The notes: generated by a model from the letters alone, not told the origin. DNA of 64,000 nucleotides from Physcia stellaris (GCA_018902385.1 JABSSW010000002.1:62001-126000); one strand, 5' to 3'; shown: positions 13,201 to 23,697, numbered from the stretch's first letter. Translations and numbers: made by a program.

Positions 13201-13779
13201 CGATTACTGAGAAAAACGTCGAAAACAATCGTCAAATTTTGAAACAATTGCAAAAGTCATTGATCGCAAATTCGAAACGTTTCGAGAAAATGCGAATAAA
13301 TGCGGTCAAAATCATGAATGCGATGCATGTCATGAAACGACTCATGAGTGCGATGCATAACATGAAACGTCGATCGCATTTAAATGATTCAACAATCGAA
13401 TTAATCAGCGTTGTTTCGAAAACATTTGATTCAAAAAATTCAAAACGAAATCGAATTTCAATCAACGCTGCTTCGAAAACATTCGATTCAGAAAACTCAA
13501 AAAATTCGAAACATTCGATTGAACAAAAGTCAAACGTGACATTCATAAAGTGAAAAACTCTTGTGTTAAAATCAACGATTGTATTTGAATGCGCAATGCA
13601 TAAAACTCGAATACAGATTGTTCTACGAAAAAAACGACATATAACGACGAATCAACATTTTCATTGTTGAATTTCGTTCGTGACTTGATCGTTAAAAATC
13701 AATTCGTCTTTGAAGTATGTCGAAAATTAACTATTTCGAAAACAAAAACAGACAATTGACAACACAAAAATGAATTTTT

Positions 13780-14460
13780 GTATTACGACGACGTCGTTTA
13801 CATTTCAGAAAATTTGCGTGAAAACGTTATTCGTGTCAATCACGATAATTCGTTCGTTGATCACTTCGACATCGAACGAACGTTGAAACTGATACGTCGA
13901 AAATACTATTGATCGAATCAAAATTTTATCGAAATTTTTAAAATGCGACAACAAATCAAGAAACATTGTGAAACATGCGTCGTTTGCAAACGAAACAAGA
14001 TTGCACGACACAAATCATACGACGAGTTCTTTTTTTTTCCGATTTCTGAATTTAAATGAATTGATTTCTTCATGGATTTCGTGACAGAATTTTCTTCAAA
14101 TAAAACGTGAAATGAAGCGATTTACGACTCGATTTTAGTGATTGTGAATCGTCTAACGAAAATGATTCATTACATATCAGTGATTAAAACGATTTTCGCA
14201 AAAAATTTGACCGAAATTTTATTTCGCGAAGTCATTCGATTTCACGATTTTTTTCGTCAATCGTTATCGACAAAGATTTCATTTTCACATTCAAATACAA
14301 CGATGCGCTATGTTACGTCTTGAAAATCAAACGTAAATTGTCAATCGCTTTTCATTTTCAAATCGATGAACAAATCGAGCGAATGAACAACGTCATGAAA
14401 CAATTTTTCGCGTCTTCGTCAATTTCGAGCAAAATGATTGAATAAAATTGTTGTTCATGA
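13780..14460 (+). pseudogene. Element C integrase
   Basis: The zinc-binding HHCC region is clear (HFDIERTLKLIRRKYY, then CETCVVCKRNK at about 13970-14000). It is followed by a core fragment (IVNRLTKMIHYI at 14138-14180). The core is then interrupted by stops. Confidence 0.78.
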
Positions 14461-14749
14461 TCGAGTTCGTTTACAACAACAGCAAGCACGCATTCACAAA
14501 CATTTTTTCGTTCGAAATTATGTTTGAATATTCATTTCGCATGTTCTTCGAGAAAACATGAAACAAGAAAATTAAATTCAAATTCGCAAAGAAACACGCT
14601 GAACATTTAGTTGAGTTATTTCGAATATTGAAAAACAATCTACTCGTGACACAACAACAACAAACGATGTACAAAAACGAGCGCACGAAATCAATGTCAT
14701 ACAACGTCGAAAATTACGTGAATTTGAACGATAAAAACATCAAAACTAA

Positions 14750-15370
14750 ACGAAACAAAAAGTTGAAATGAAAATTTTTTGAGTCATTTCAAATTTTAGA
14801 AACTATAAAGAATCAAATTTATCGTTTAGATTTATTCAAACGTTGACGCATTCACGACGTCTTTCACGTTTCTTTTCTGAAAAAATTCAATTCTAAGAGA
14901 AAGAAAAAGCATACGTCACATTTTTTTGAATTTTCGTATCAAGTTGAAGATATTGAACTCGACGAAAACATGAAAATGAAAATCACGAAAAAAATTTTAT
15001 GAAATCGAAATCATCAAAAACAGCAAAATCTTCAAAGCAAATGAGATTTCAAACAAATTTTACAACGAATTCGATTTTTACTATCTCGTGAAATGAAAAA
15101 ACTATAAGAACGCGACTTGAAAGTTTGCATCGTTTGTCAAGCATTTACGAAAAATTTTGCGACAATTTCACAACGAGAATCAAAGAAACTTGATGTCAAT
15201 AAAAAAACAAATCATCGAAAATCACGAAAAAAATGAGTTGAAATATTTATTGCATGTTAACACATTTTCGTTTTCAAAAATTTTGTGTGCTATTTACTGT
15301 CTAGAACTTACGACGCATGAAAAATTGAATTGTGTCAAAAACATTTTCAGAAATTGTTGCTCGATTTGAT
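14750..15370 (+). pseudogene. Element C integrase C-terminus / chromodomain-like tail
   Basis: Pieces read RLDLFKR, TGA, RIHDVFHVSFLKKF, the Ty3/Gypsy integrase C-terminal signature with Trp replaced by TGA, followed by a chromodomain-like region. The final block (EKLNCVKNIFRNC, 15319-15360) is shared with element B. Confidence 0.65.
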
Positions 15371-15874
15371 CGAACGATGAGTCGTTGAATAAAAAATGTA
15401 AAATGAAATAAAAAAAAAATTTCGAAAATTTGAATATCAATGCGATCGCGATTAATGAACGTTTATCGCGTTACACATTTTCTCATGATATCGATGTTGA
15501 TATTCGAAATAAAAAAATGAAAAAATGAAAAAATGTTCGAATTCAGAATTTTTTGTCAACAAGTCAATTGTCAATCATCATATCGAAAATTGTGAATGAT
15601 ACGAAATCAAACACTCGATCATGAAAACAACAGACAATTGATTCATCAAACTATATTTTTTCTGAATCATTCAAGAAAATGTTCTTTCAAATTTTTAACG
15701 CAAACTGACTATTGAGTTCGAACAAAGATATTTCGAAATGCGAAAATCACGATCATAATGATTTTTCAAATCAATGCAAAATCAAAACAAACAGAACACG
15801 TCAAAACAAACAGAATACGTCAAAGTCTTTGCTAACATGTTGATTTCAAAAATTTCGATGCTTAAAAAAACGTA
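15371..15874 (+). other. Element C 3' non-coding region
   Basis: About 500 bp lie between the end of the recognisable polyprotein and the 3' LTR. A short dinucleotide-poor tandem (ACGTCAAAACAAACAGAA, twice at about 15795-15830) is visible. There is no coding signal. Confidence 0.5.
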
Positions 15875-16194
15875 TGTAAAAAATAAAAATTCAGAATTTT
15901 CGAAAATGCGATTCGCATTTCGTCAAGCAATTCGATTATCGAAGTTCGAATGATTTCGAAAAAATCAATCTCAATCATTTTACAACTCGATCAACGATAA
16001 ACTCAACAAACTCATACTGTCAGTCGAAGTCGCTCGAATTCGTACGATTGAATAAATAGAATGTGAATAAAAAACAGCTGCAGAACGTAGTCTGTTTTGT
16101 AACGATTAATAAATCATATATACTACATCTCAAGCTATACATTTCTGGTGCCAATAATTCATTAGACTATACTATTTCTAGTACGAGTTTTACA
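15875..16194 (+). repeat. 3' LTR of element C
   Basis: This is the second copy of the 320-bp LTR, ending TTTTACA and followed by the duplication TGCTC (16195-16199). Confidence 0.93.
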
Positions 16195-17370
16195 TGCTCA
16201 TTGAGCATTTACAAATATTACGTATTGTTTTTCGAATTAATCAATGATTCGATCAATTGACAACATTACATGAACGATTTGCTGTTCGAATACATTAATC
16301 ATTTTTGTCAAATATATCTGAATGATATTTTCATCTATAATAAGATTCGAAAAGAACACGAACGACATTTCATTCAGATGTTTCAAAAATTGAAAGAAAT
16401 CGAACTTCAAGTCGACATCAAGAAATGCGAGTTTTTTAAAACGAAAATTTCATTTTTAAAAGTCATATTGTCAACGAAAAACTTACGCATGAATTCTAAA
16501 AAGATACAAGACATTGTCGATTGAATTCGCCCAACGTGCATCAAGAAGATGCAAGCATTTGTAAATTTTTGCAATTTCTATCGACGTTTCATCAAAGCAT
16601 TCTCGAAACTCGCCAAGTTTTTGATTCGAATAATCAAGAAAAAAACTGATTTCGAGTGAACTGATTTCGCTAATGAAACGTTCGAAATTTTAAAAAACAA
16701 ATGATCGAAATTTCAATTTTTCGACATTACGATCGCAATCGTAAAGCAATTTTAAAAACAGATTTTTCGAATTGATATTTAAATGAAATTTTATCTCAAT
16801 ACGACGACGACGAAATGTTTCATTCGATGATTTTTTTCAACAAAAAAATGATTTTTGTCAAATGCAATTACGAAATATATGACAAGAAATTTCTGATCAT
16901 TATACGATGTCTAAAGCATTGAAAATCAAAGTTTGAAAACATCGATGAATTCGTCGAAATTTACATCGATCATAAAAATTTGAAAGTTTTCATGACGAAC
17001 AAAAAATTCATTTCTCGTCAAATGCGTTGAATCGAAATTTTGATCGATTACAACATCAAAATTCAATATCAATTCGAAATCAAAAATGTTAAAACAGACG
17101 TTTTGACTCGAATGTTTGAATTTCGTTTTGTCGATAACGACGAACGAAAATTTTATAAAAAGCAAATTTTGTTGTCGTTTTTTCGATTGCAATTGTGTTC
17201 GATTGACGTTCAAAACGATTTGTACGAACGAATTATGCAAATCAATCGAAAAAATGAAAATTGCATTAATCATCGTCAAATTTTGATTGATGAACAAATT
17301 ATCAACGAAAAAATAAATTTGCAAAAATGTTTCGATCGAAACGACGTTTTTTTCAAAAACGAAAATTTAT
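16195..17370 (+). pseudogene. Element B reverse transcriptase catalytic half and RNase H
   Basis: The YxDD box reads Tyr-Leu-Asn-Asp at 16315-16326. The thumb is marked by the CNFYRRFIKAFSKLAKFL block near 16570-16625. The end of RNase H is marked by a DYNIKIQYQFEIKNVKTDVL block at about 17040-17100. TGA codons replace Trp at several conserved positions. Confidence 0.85.
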
Positions 17371-17379
17371 GAATGTCAA

Positions 17380-18060
17380 ATCGTTTAAATTTTATGATTG
17401 AAATAATTCGCGATGTTCACGATCAATTTTTTTGTGTTCATTCAAACATGAATCGCATTGAAAAATTCATTAAACGTTATTATTATTGATTTAATATGCG
17501 ATTATTTATCAAACGTTACATTCGTAATTGTCACAAATGTCAACGATTTAAATTTTCACACGATGATCGTCATGAATTGCTAACATCACTGCCGATATTT
17601 AATCAGCGATGGGTAAATATCTCGATAAACTTCATAATCGGATTATCTGAGTTTAGAGAAAACAACGCTATTTGCATTATTATCGATCGATTAATCAAGA
17701 AACGACATTATGTTTTTTGCGTGATCGATGATGACGAATTGACAATCGAAATTTGCGTCAAAATATTGTTTCATTACGTATTTCGCACGCATGATTTATT
17801 TTTTTCAATCGTTTCGAATCGAAATGATCAATTTGTGAATCGCGTTTGAAAAACTTTTTGTAAACGTTTAAAAATCAAATGTAAATTGTTCACGACGTTT
17901 CAATTTCAAATCGATGATCAAATCGAACGAATTAATCAAAACATTGAAATTCGTTTACGTTTGTATTGCAATTATCGTCAAAACGATTGAGTTGATTGAA
18001 TCGACATCATGAAATTCGTTGACAACAATGACGTTTTCGCAATCATCGAATTCACTTTCT
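17380..18060 (+). pseudogene. Element B integrase
   Basis: The HHCC zinc region ends with NCHKCQRFK (about 17525-17550). The catalytic core follows (WVNISINFIIGL at 17611-17646, one of the few retained Trp codons). The end of the core has NRNDQF, then TGA at an expected Trp, and two further TGA codons in ND-VD-ID near 17985-18003. Confidence 0.85.
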
Positions 18061-18069
18061 TTTTTCATC

Positions 18070-18960
18070 AATAAAAGTTATCATTTTCGAATGATTTTTG
18101 ATTCAAATTTGAATGATTACGAAATCATTAAAAAACGTTTATTAATCAAACAAAACGAATTTATTGTCGAAAAAATGAATCGCATCATCGAATGAATTAA
18201 AATCAACGTTGTCGATGTCAAACAAAAAATGACAATTCGAATCAACAAATTTCGTTTTTTTATCAATTTTGAAATAAAAAATTTTGTGTGATTAAATCGT
18301 CGTCACATCAAAACGATTCGTTCATTTGATAAACTGAATGACAAAAAATTAAATTCATATTTCGTTGTCAAAAAACGAAATATTGTTTACGAATTCGAAT
18401 TGTTTGATAACATGCACATTCATTTTGTTTTTCATTTTTGATTGTTAAAAAAAAAAAATTTCAACGATTTGTTGAAAAAACAACACAACGATTTTTCGAA
18501 ATTTGTTATCGCAAATGAATCGTTCGAATGAAAATTCGACGACATATTGCAATCTCGATATCATTATCATCGTTTTCAATATCGTTGTAAATGATCGAAT
18601 TGAAATTTTCACGATCGCATTTGATATTATGTCGACGACGATGAATTTCAAAATGTTCAAAATATCGTCGATGTTTTTCACGAAATTAATTCAAAAACAA
18701 CAAAATTTGTTTTGCGAAATGATTAAATCGTGAATTTTATTGTTTATGATCGATCAAAAAATTGTCATCGAATTCGTTACAATTCATTTTCAAATTGACG
18801 TCAATGATTTTTTTATTGTCATTCGTTTCGTTATCACTTTGCGTTATTTACAGTCAGAATTTACATCGCATAAAAAGTTGAATCGTGTCAAAAATATTTT
18901 CAAAAACTGTCGTCAAATTTTATTGAACAATGAATGATAATGTAAAATGTCATGCAATGA
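18070..18960 (+). pseudogene. Element B pol C-terminal tail
   Basis: Fragmented frames cover the integrase C-terminus and a chromodomain-like end, finishing KKLNRVKNIFKNCRQILLNN (18868-18928) before a stop. The final block matches element C's tail, showing that B and C belong to related families. Confidence 0.6.
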
Positions 18961-19047
18961 TATGAATAAACAACAAATTGTCAAAAAGTTCGAACATTTA
19001 CAAGTTCGTCAACAAAATTCTCAATTGTTTATTAATGTCACGCGAAA

Positions 19048-19240
19048 TGTTACGAGCATGTCTGAAAAAGAATCTCGATTGAGAACTTATTTTATCAACG
19101 AGAATCTTTATGAGAACTAGTGTGATCTTGACGCACACTTTTACTTTTGACATTCGATTTTCTTGTACATATTTGCTTTTTAGATCAAATATTCTCGTTA
19201 TGTTATCTGTTTTCCTCTTAGCCAGGCACGATCTCTTACA
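19048..19240 (+). repeat. 5' LTR of element D
   Basis: This 193-bp LTR is matched by 20871-21050, including shared blocks such as GAGAACTAGTGTGA and GATCAAATATTCTCGTTATG. It is preceded by the CGAAA duplication. Confidence 0.88.
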
Positions 19241-19454
19241 TTATATTTGATTTTCATCGTGACGAGCGATGTAAACTTCACACTCGCTACTAAACGATCA
19301 GCGAGTAGAAAGAAACAAGACCGATCAATTTGTGACGATGACGTTTTCAGCACATTCTATCAATCAGCAGTGACGATGATTCATTGTCTACAGCACAGCG
19401 ATCTCTCGTACAGAGTTAGCGAGACTAATTGTTACTCGGCCAAATCCTGCTTCT

Positions 19455-19652
19455 GTGAATTGCTCGTCGGAATACGCGAATAGTTAAATAAAATCGCCAG
19501 ATATGCTCGTAAGAATACGCGAGTAATTAAAGAAAATCGCCGATCTGAAAATCTCAAATCACTCGTAAAGATACGCGAGTCAAAAGAAAACCGCCGATCT
19601 GAAAATCTCAAATCACTCGTAAAAATACGCGAGTCAAAAGAAAATCGCCAGT
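19455..19652 (+). repeat. Tandem hairpin repeats inside element D
   Basis: Three to four units of about 54-56 bp occur. Each contains an inverted repeat of the form ACTCGTA-n-ATACGCGAGT (clear copies at about 19505, 19561 and 19615) followed by a conserved CGCCGATCTGAAAATCTC spacer. The unit length is a multiple of three or nearly so, so an 18-residue repeat is open on the minus strand, but no gene is inferred. Confidence 0.75.
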
Positions 19653-19794
19653 GTGTGAAATCCTCCCTTTGAAAACGATGAATGTATTTCACTTGACTTT
19701 CAACTCAAGTTCTCTGAAAAAATCACGGAGTCACAGAACGAATCTCCGTGAATTGAATGGAAAATTTACATAGAGCATTTTCATGTCGACGAAA

Positions 19795-19980
19795 CGACAG
19801 TCAAAAATTGACTTTTTTGTTTTGAAAGTCAGTCAACCAGTGAGCCTGCTACAACGACAGTCAATAGTCGATTTTCTTGTTCGTCGAAATCAGTCGATTC
19901 AATCAATTGTCGATCTTTCTCTTCAGCTTTCGACATCTAGTCAATAGACGATTTTCATGTTTTCTTTCGAGTCAGTCAGC
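19795..19980 (+). repeat. Degenerate repeats in element D
   Basis: A motif of the form GTCAATAGTCGATTTTCTTGTT recurs three times at intervals of about 60-80 bp (near 19800, 19859 and 19933). Each copy is followed by a TCAGTC block. It is non-coding. Confidence 0.55.
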
Positions 19981-20870
19981 TCACTCATCAAATGATTTCT
20001 ACAATACTCGTCTTCTTGAAACGTTGAGACACCGCTTGTTAAAAAGAGAAATAAAAGTCACACACACATCAAATCACCTATTTCAAATCAACAAACAATC
20101 ACCCAAAACCCCAAACAAAAAATTTGAATTACGTTTCGTTCCGTTCCTGTCTCAGCGATCTGTCTGCTTCAACGACATTCAGTGAATCCGTTACAACGAC
20201 TAATGAGCCTGCTTCAATGGAATTTTTAGTGAGTCGACTAGAACGGTCTCAAAACGTATGCGTTCGATTTTTTACATTTTCGCAATCAACATCAATGAAA
20301 ATGAATCTATTACATCACAGCAGCGATACGAGAGCAAATGACATGAAAAAATGAAAAACAACAATCAATGTGAATTTGCTGCACGATCAAATCAGTTCGT
20401 CTTTTTCGCAATTCTTTGTCAACCGTCTCTGTCAATCGCTTTCTTCTTGCTTTACAGTCTGCAATCAATCAGAACGCGTCGATTAATAAAAACTCGAAAA
20501 ATTCAAATCCGAAAAGTTTGAAACAACATACGTTTGCGAAATCGTTATCGTTTTGCTGTTTCTGTTTCTGTTTGTTTTGAGAAATCGATCGTTTCATCAT
20601 ATTAATCTGCAGATATTTTCCGCATCAATTCAACAAAATTCTCAATCAAGGTTTTCATTCTCGTGATCTTCGCATATATTCGGTTCTCGCTCTTTTTTTT
20701 CTGTTTTCGAATTTATCTCTTCACGTTTATCGCATTTGCTTTGAAACTTTCAGCGTCAATCATGATCAGACAGATATCTGAATCACAGTCAATGAATTTC
20801 TTTGCAATGTCGATCGATAGAAAAAATGAATATTCGCTTCGAGACGAAATTTGAAAAAACGAAAAAATAA

Positions 20871-21050
20871 TGTTACGAACATGTCTGAAATCTCGATTGA
20901 AAACTTATTTTATCAGCGAAAATTCATATGAGAACTAGTGTGACTTGACGCACATTTCTATTTTTGACATTCGATTTTCATGTAGATATTTGCTTTCTAG
21001 ATCAAATATTCTCGTTATGCTTTATCTGTTTTCTAGACATGCGTCTTACA
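20871..21050 (+). repeat. 3' LTR of element D
   Basis: This 180-bp copy carries several small deletions and transitions relative to 19048-19240. It is followed by the CGAAA duplication. Confidence 0.88.
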
Positions 21051-21888
21051 CGAAATTATCTATAAAATTCGTACAAAATGTTTGCTTTTCAAAAAAATTT
21101 AATACATGCATATTTTGCTGAATGCATTGTACGAATCAGTTGTTTTATATGCGATAACGTCGACGTGTTAATCGTGATGACAAAAATTTCATCAATTTGA
21201 TCAAACTGTTCGTTTCGTGATATCAATTTGATGTTGCAAGAATTTTCGAAATTGTCGATACGCGAAATCGAATTCACAATGATTTGTTTATTAATGTTCG
21301 TCGAAATTATTTTTAACGAATTGCATGAATTGATTTTTCAAAACATTTATTGCATTCACGTTCTGTCGCATGCAATGCATACACATCGATTTTCGCATAT
21401 TCGAAAATATCAACGCATTAAAAACTGTCACGACGATTTTATTAATAAACTCAAACTGTTTATTTCAAGATATAATCATATGAGTGTTTTCGAAATTTAA
21501 ACGAATCTATCTCGTTGACGAGATTTTTTCGCGACGTTTCGCGCTTATTTTTTTGTTTCGACGATCAATCAATTCGACGTCATTCAGAAACATATTTACA
21601 TCGCGCAAAACGTTCAAAAGAAAAATCAATTAATCGTTTCGAAACGAAATTGACGAAAAACGAAAAATAATGTGACGAGCGTCATCGAATTCAACATTTA
21701 AACAAAGTTAACATCGTGTTAACATCGTTATTTTTATCATCGAATGTTAAAGTCGAAATTCGTCTTGACGCATTCAAAGAATCAAATTTTCTACATATGT
21801 TTTTGCAAATTTTCATGTATTTGCTTTTTACTTAGAAATTCTCGTGTAATTATGTATTAATATCATATCAATGCATTTACATCTCACA
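21051..21888 (+). mobile_element. Element B, fragment 4: 3' region and 3' LTR
   Basis: This follows element D. A broken reading frame at 21228-21500 is of unrecognised function. A purine-rich tract then leads directly into an LTR starting at 21671. Assignment to B rests on the position in the nest and on plus orientation; it could not be confirmed with a 5' LTR because that lies outside the window. Confidence 0.65.
21671..21888 (+). repeat. Probable 3' LTR of element B
   Basis: The sequence begins TGTGACGAGC and ends TCTCACA (TGTGA/TCACA inverted ends), length 218 bp. It shares with element D's LTR the start TGTNACGAGC, a TCTTGACGCA block, a TTTGCTTTTTA block and ATTCTCGT near the end, so the two LTR families are related. 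The next five bases (CGATA) would be its target duplication. Confidence 0.7.
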
Positions 21889-22303
21889 CGATAAACGATT
21901 TGAAAAAAATAAAAATGAATCAAAATTTCATGACATTGAAATGAAAATGATTGATTTTTTTATGAATTCATTTATGACGTTTCAAAATTTTACAAATCGT
22001 GATTTCGTTGATCGACACGTCATATATATCGAAAAAAAATCAGCACATTTCGTTCAAATATTTGATGAAATGTAAATTGATGTATTCGAACAAATGTGTT
22101 TTCATTTCGTCGATCAATATTCGAAATCGTTTCATGATTGTCGAAAAAGCAATAATTACATCATGTCGAACGAGATTTCGCTTCATTTTATCGATTTGTT
22201 GTGTAATAACGCTCGTAAAAATCGCGATATATTTATTTGATTTTCGATTTCGAATCAAAATCTCAATCTCGTTTCGTTGTTTCGAAGTGAGCGGCGACGA
22301 CAT
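21889..22303 (-). pseudogene. Tc1/mariner-like transposase N-terminal relic
   Basis: On the minus strand, from an ATG at 22303, the frame reads as a helix-turn-helix N-terminus (SKQRNEIEILIRNRKSNKYI) followed by the region linking it to a DDE core (YLNEMC, TGA, then DVSINEITICKILKRHK, TGA). Both TGA codons fall where Trp is expected. The gene is cut off at element B's LTR, so it probably marks the sequence into which B inserted. The family assignment comes from residue pattern only. Confidence 0.6.
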
Positions 22304-22449
22304 GATGAAAAAACGGCGAAATTTACAACACAAAATCAAGATTCAACATCAAATAATACGTCTAAAAGTGATATACAGAATTTCAAAAAAATCGAAATAG
22401 ACTTTTATTAAAAAATTATATGAATTTTGTCATTTTGTCTCGTTTTTCA

Positions 22450-23697
22450 ACGATTTGGTGGGTATCACGCTAAAATTTCGACAAAAACGACGTTTGAAAC
22501 AGACATTTGCAAGGCGCGATATCACTGGAATCCTATCAAGTATCTATCATCTACCACTATCCGTAGTAGGTACTACCATTGTCATTTCAAACTGTCAGCG
22601 AGTATCATTTCCATGATATTGTGCGTTGAGTAATACATCTTTATTTGTTCTTCTGGTTCCTCTCGTCTTTCACGTTTTTCCCAGAGGTAGAATTGATCCA
22701 TCTTCACATACCTAGTCATAAAAAGTAGGTAGAGGCGCCGTTGACGCTGTCTCACCGACTACAATTGGTGCATACAACGGTAAGAGCATTTGTCCTAGTC
22801 AAGCAATTCCTTATATTAGAATGCGGATATCAGGCTCTGTTCTCTGGATCTAACGTCGCAAGATCCTATGATTTACTTCTATTTTACTGGTATTTACTAC
22901 CATAACGCCTATTACCTTTAGTCGCTATTTCTATCTAATTACTATATCGAGAGGCTCTTAAGGCTTGATTCACATAGTTCATCTGGGTTATGAATAGTAA
23001 TTCATATTCGTAACTTCGTAACAGCTCTTGAAGTCGAATTCAGCCCTTTTGAGACGAACTTGGATGACAATTCTCCTGAAATCAATCTTCAACCAACCAC
23101 AATTTAGGAGAAGCGAGTATCGGGGCTCAGACCGTAAACTGTGACAATTTGCCAAATTGTCACACCACCATGGCCCCAAGGCGATCCGAATGCTGTGCCT
23201 CGAGAACGCCTTGGCAGGCTCCCGCTAATAGATCGCCCCCAATTTTGACCTCACTTTGAACATTTCCTCCAATCATAGCATTTTCTGCCACGCTATCCAG
23301 ATGATCCTGGGCAATTTACGTCGGGACCCGTCGTTTCAGCAATAACGCCGTCACGCCGTTTCTACACAGACCAAAACGGCACGGAAATTTCCTGGCGAAA
23401 TTGGAGGCAGCAAGTTGCAATTTCGTCATGATGGGCCCATGCAATCCTTGGCTCTCGATGATCGTGGGCATGTCCCTTTGGTTGACTGGTTGCACGACCG
23501 CGGAAGGCCCTCAGCTTGGAAGTTTAGGCGATGCTACTGCTCTTGATATAATTCCGGTCATCTCCAGCATCGTGGAGGATACGGTGCTGCTCCCGGACGA
23601 GAAAGAAGATCAAGCTTAACAAAGACCCTAAATCTATGGTCGTGTTTTGCCTCACACTATTACGGCCAATGTTTATACTGGCTATATAGAGTCCCTT
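22450..23697. other. Intergenic; boundary from AT-rich block to normal DNA
   Basis: GG and CC reappear from about 22,440 onward. The region holds no convincing gene. The open frame at 23401-23619 lacks an ATG and any recognisable feature. The last few hundred bases are the likely promoter of the gene starting at 23698. Confidence 0.6.

Larger units (their letters stand above)
9550..16194 (+). mobile_element. Element C: full-length degenerate Ty3/Gypsy LTR retrotransposon
   Basis: The element is 6.65 kb with 320-bp LTRs (9550-9869 and 15875-16194) that begin TGTAA and end TTACA. It is flanked by the target duplication TGCTC (9545-9549 and 16195-16199). It carries gag with a CCHC knuckle, protease, RT/RNase H, integrase and a chromodomain-like tail, all broken. 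It sits inside element B's RT and is related to B, not to A, in its C-terminal tail (both have a KLN-VKNIF-NC block). Confidence 0.93.
16195..19047 (+). mobile_element. Element B, fragment 3: rest of pol
   Basis: B's coding sequence resumes after element C. Codons reading ...FICS before 9549 join in frame to LSIYKYYVLFFELIND after 16199. RT, RNase H, integrase and tail follow in order. The fragment ends at the CGAAA duplication made by element D. Confidence 0.9.
19048..21050 (+). mobile_element. Element D: small non-autonomous LTR element
   Basis: The element is 2.0 kb, bounded by LTRs 19048-19240 and 20871-21050 (both TGTTACGA...TCTTACA) with the target duplication CGAAA (19043-19047 and 21051-21055). 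The 1.6-kb interior shows no gag or pol similarity. It has tandem hairpin repeats and retains more GG/CC than A, B or C. The stretch before its 3' LTR (an A-rich purine run ending in AATAA) matches the stretch before element B's 3' LTR. D may therefore depend on a B-type element for movement; that dependence is inference. Confidence 0.85.
1..22450. other. AT-rich, hypermutated repeat block (RIP-like isochore)
   Basis: The block is very AT-rich and holds no intact gene; every recognisable coding stretch is a broken transposon reading frame. GpG and CpC are nearly absent over kilobases. In a hand count of 4381-4740, 54 C residues are followed by G 27 times, A 20 times, T 7 times and C never. 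Conserved Trp codons read TGA and conserved Gly codons read as Asp, Asn or Glu codons. This is what C-to-T mutation on both strands would give if C before a pyrimidine were hit and C before a purine spared. Composition changes abruptly near 22,440-22,500. The interpretation as repeat-induced hypermutation is inference; the dinucleotide bias is directly visible. Confidence 0.9.

Noticed and set aside
19455-19652. CRISPR-like array
   Set aside because: The units are contiguous tandem repeats with no unique spacers, inside an LTR element of a eukaryote.
1-22450. Many ORFs of 60-230 codons in the AT-rich block as genes
   Set aside because: They are fragments of transposon polyproteins or chance frames in Asn/Lys/Ile/Phe-rich DNA, broken by TGA, and several begin with TTG or GTG rather than ATG.
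1-22450. Canonical CpA-type RIP as the explanation
   Set aside because: CpA and its complement TpG remain common, and TpA is not unusually high relative to base composition; the depleted pairs are CpC and CpT.
1-22450. Mitochondrial or alternative-code DNA in which TGA encodes Trp
   Set aside because: Gly, Pro, Thr and catalytic Asp codons are altered in the same context-dependent way, and LTRs with target duplications show nuclear retrotransposons.
23401-23619. Small protein with a lipobox-like segment
   Set aside because: The frame starts at TTG, has no ATG, and a lipobox has no meaning in this fungal context.
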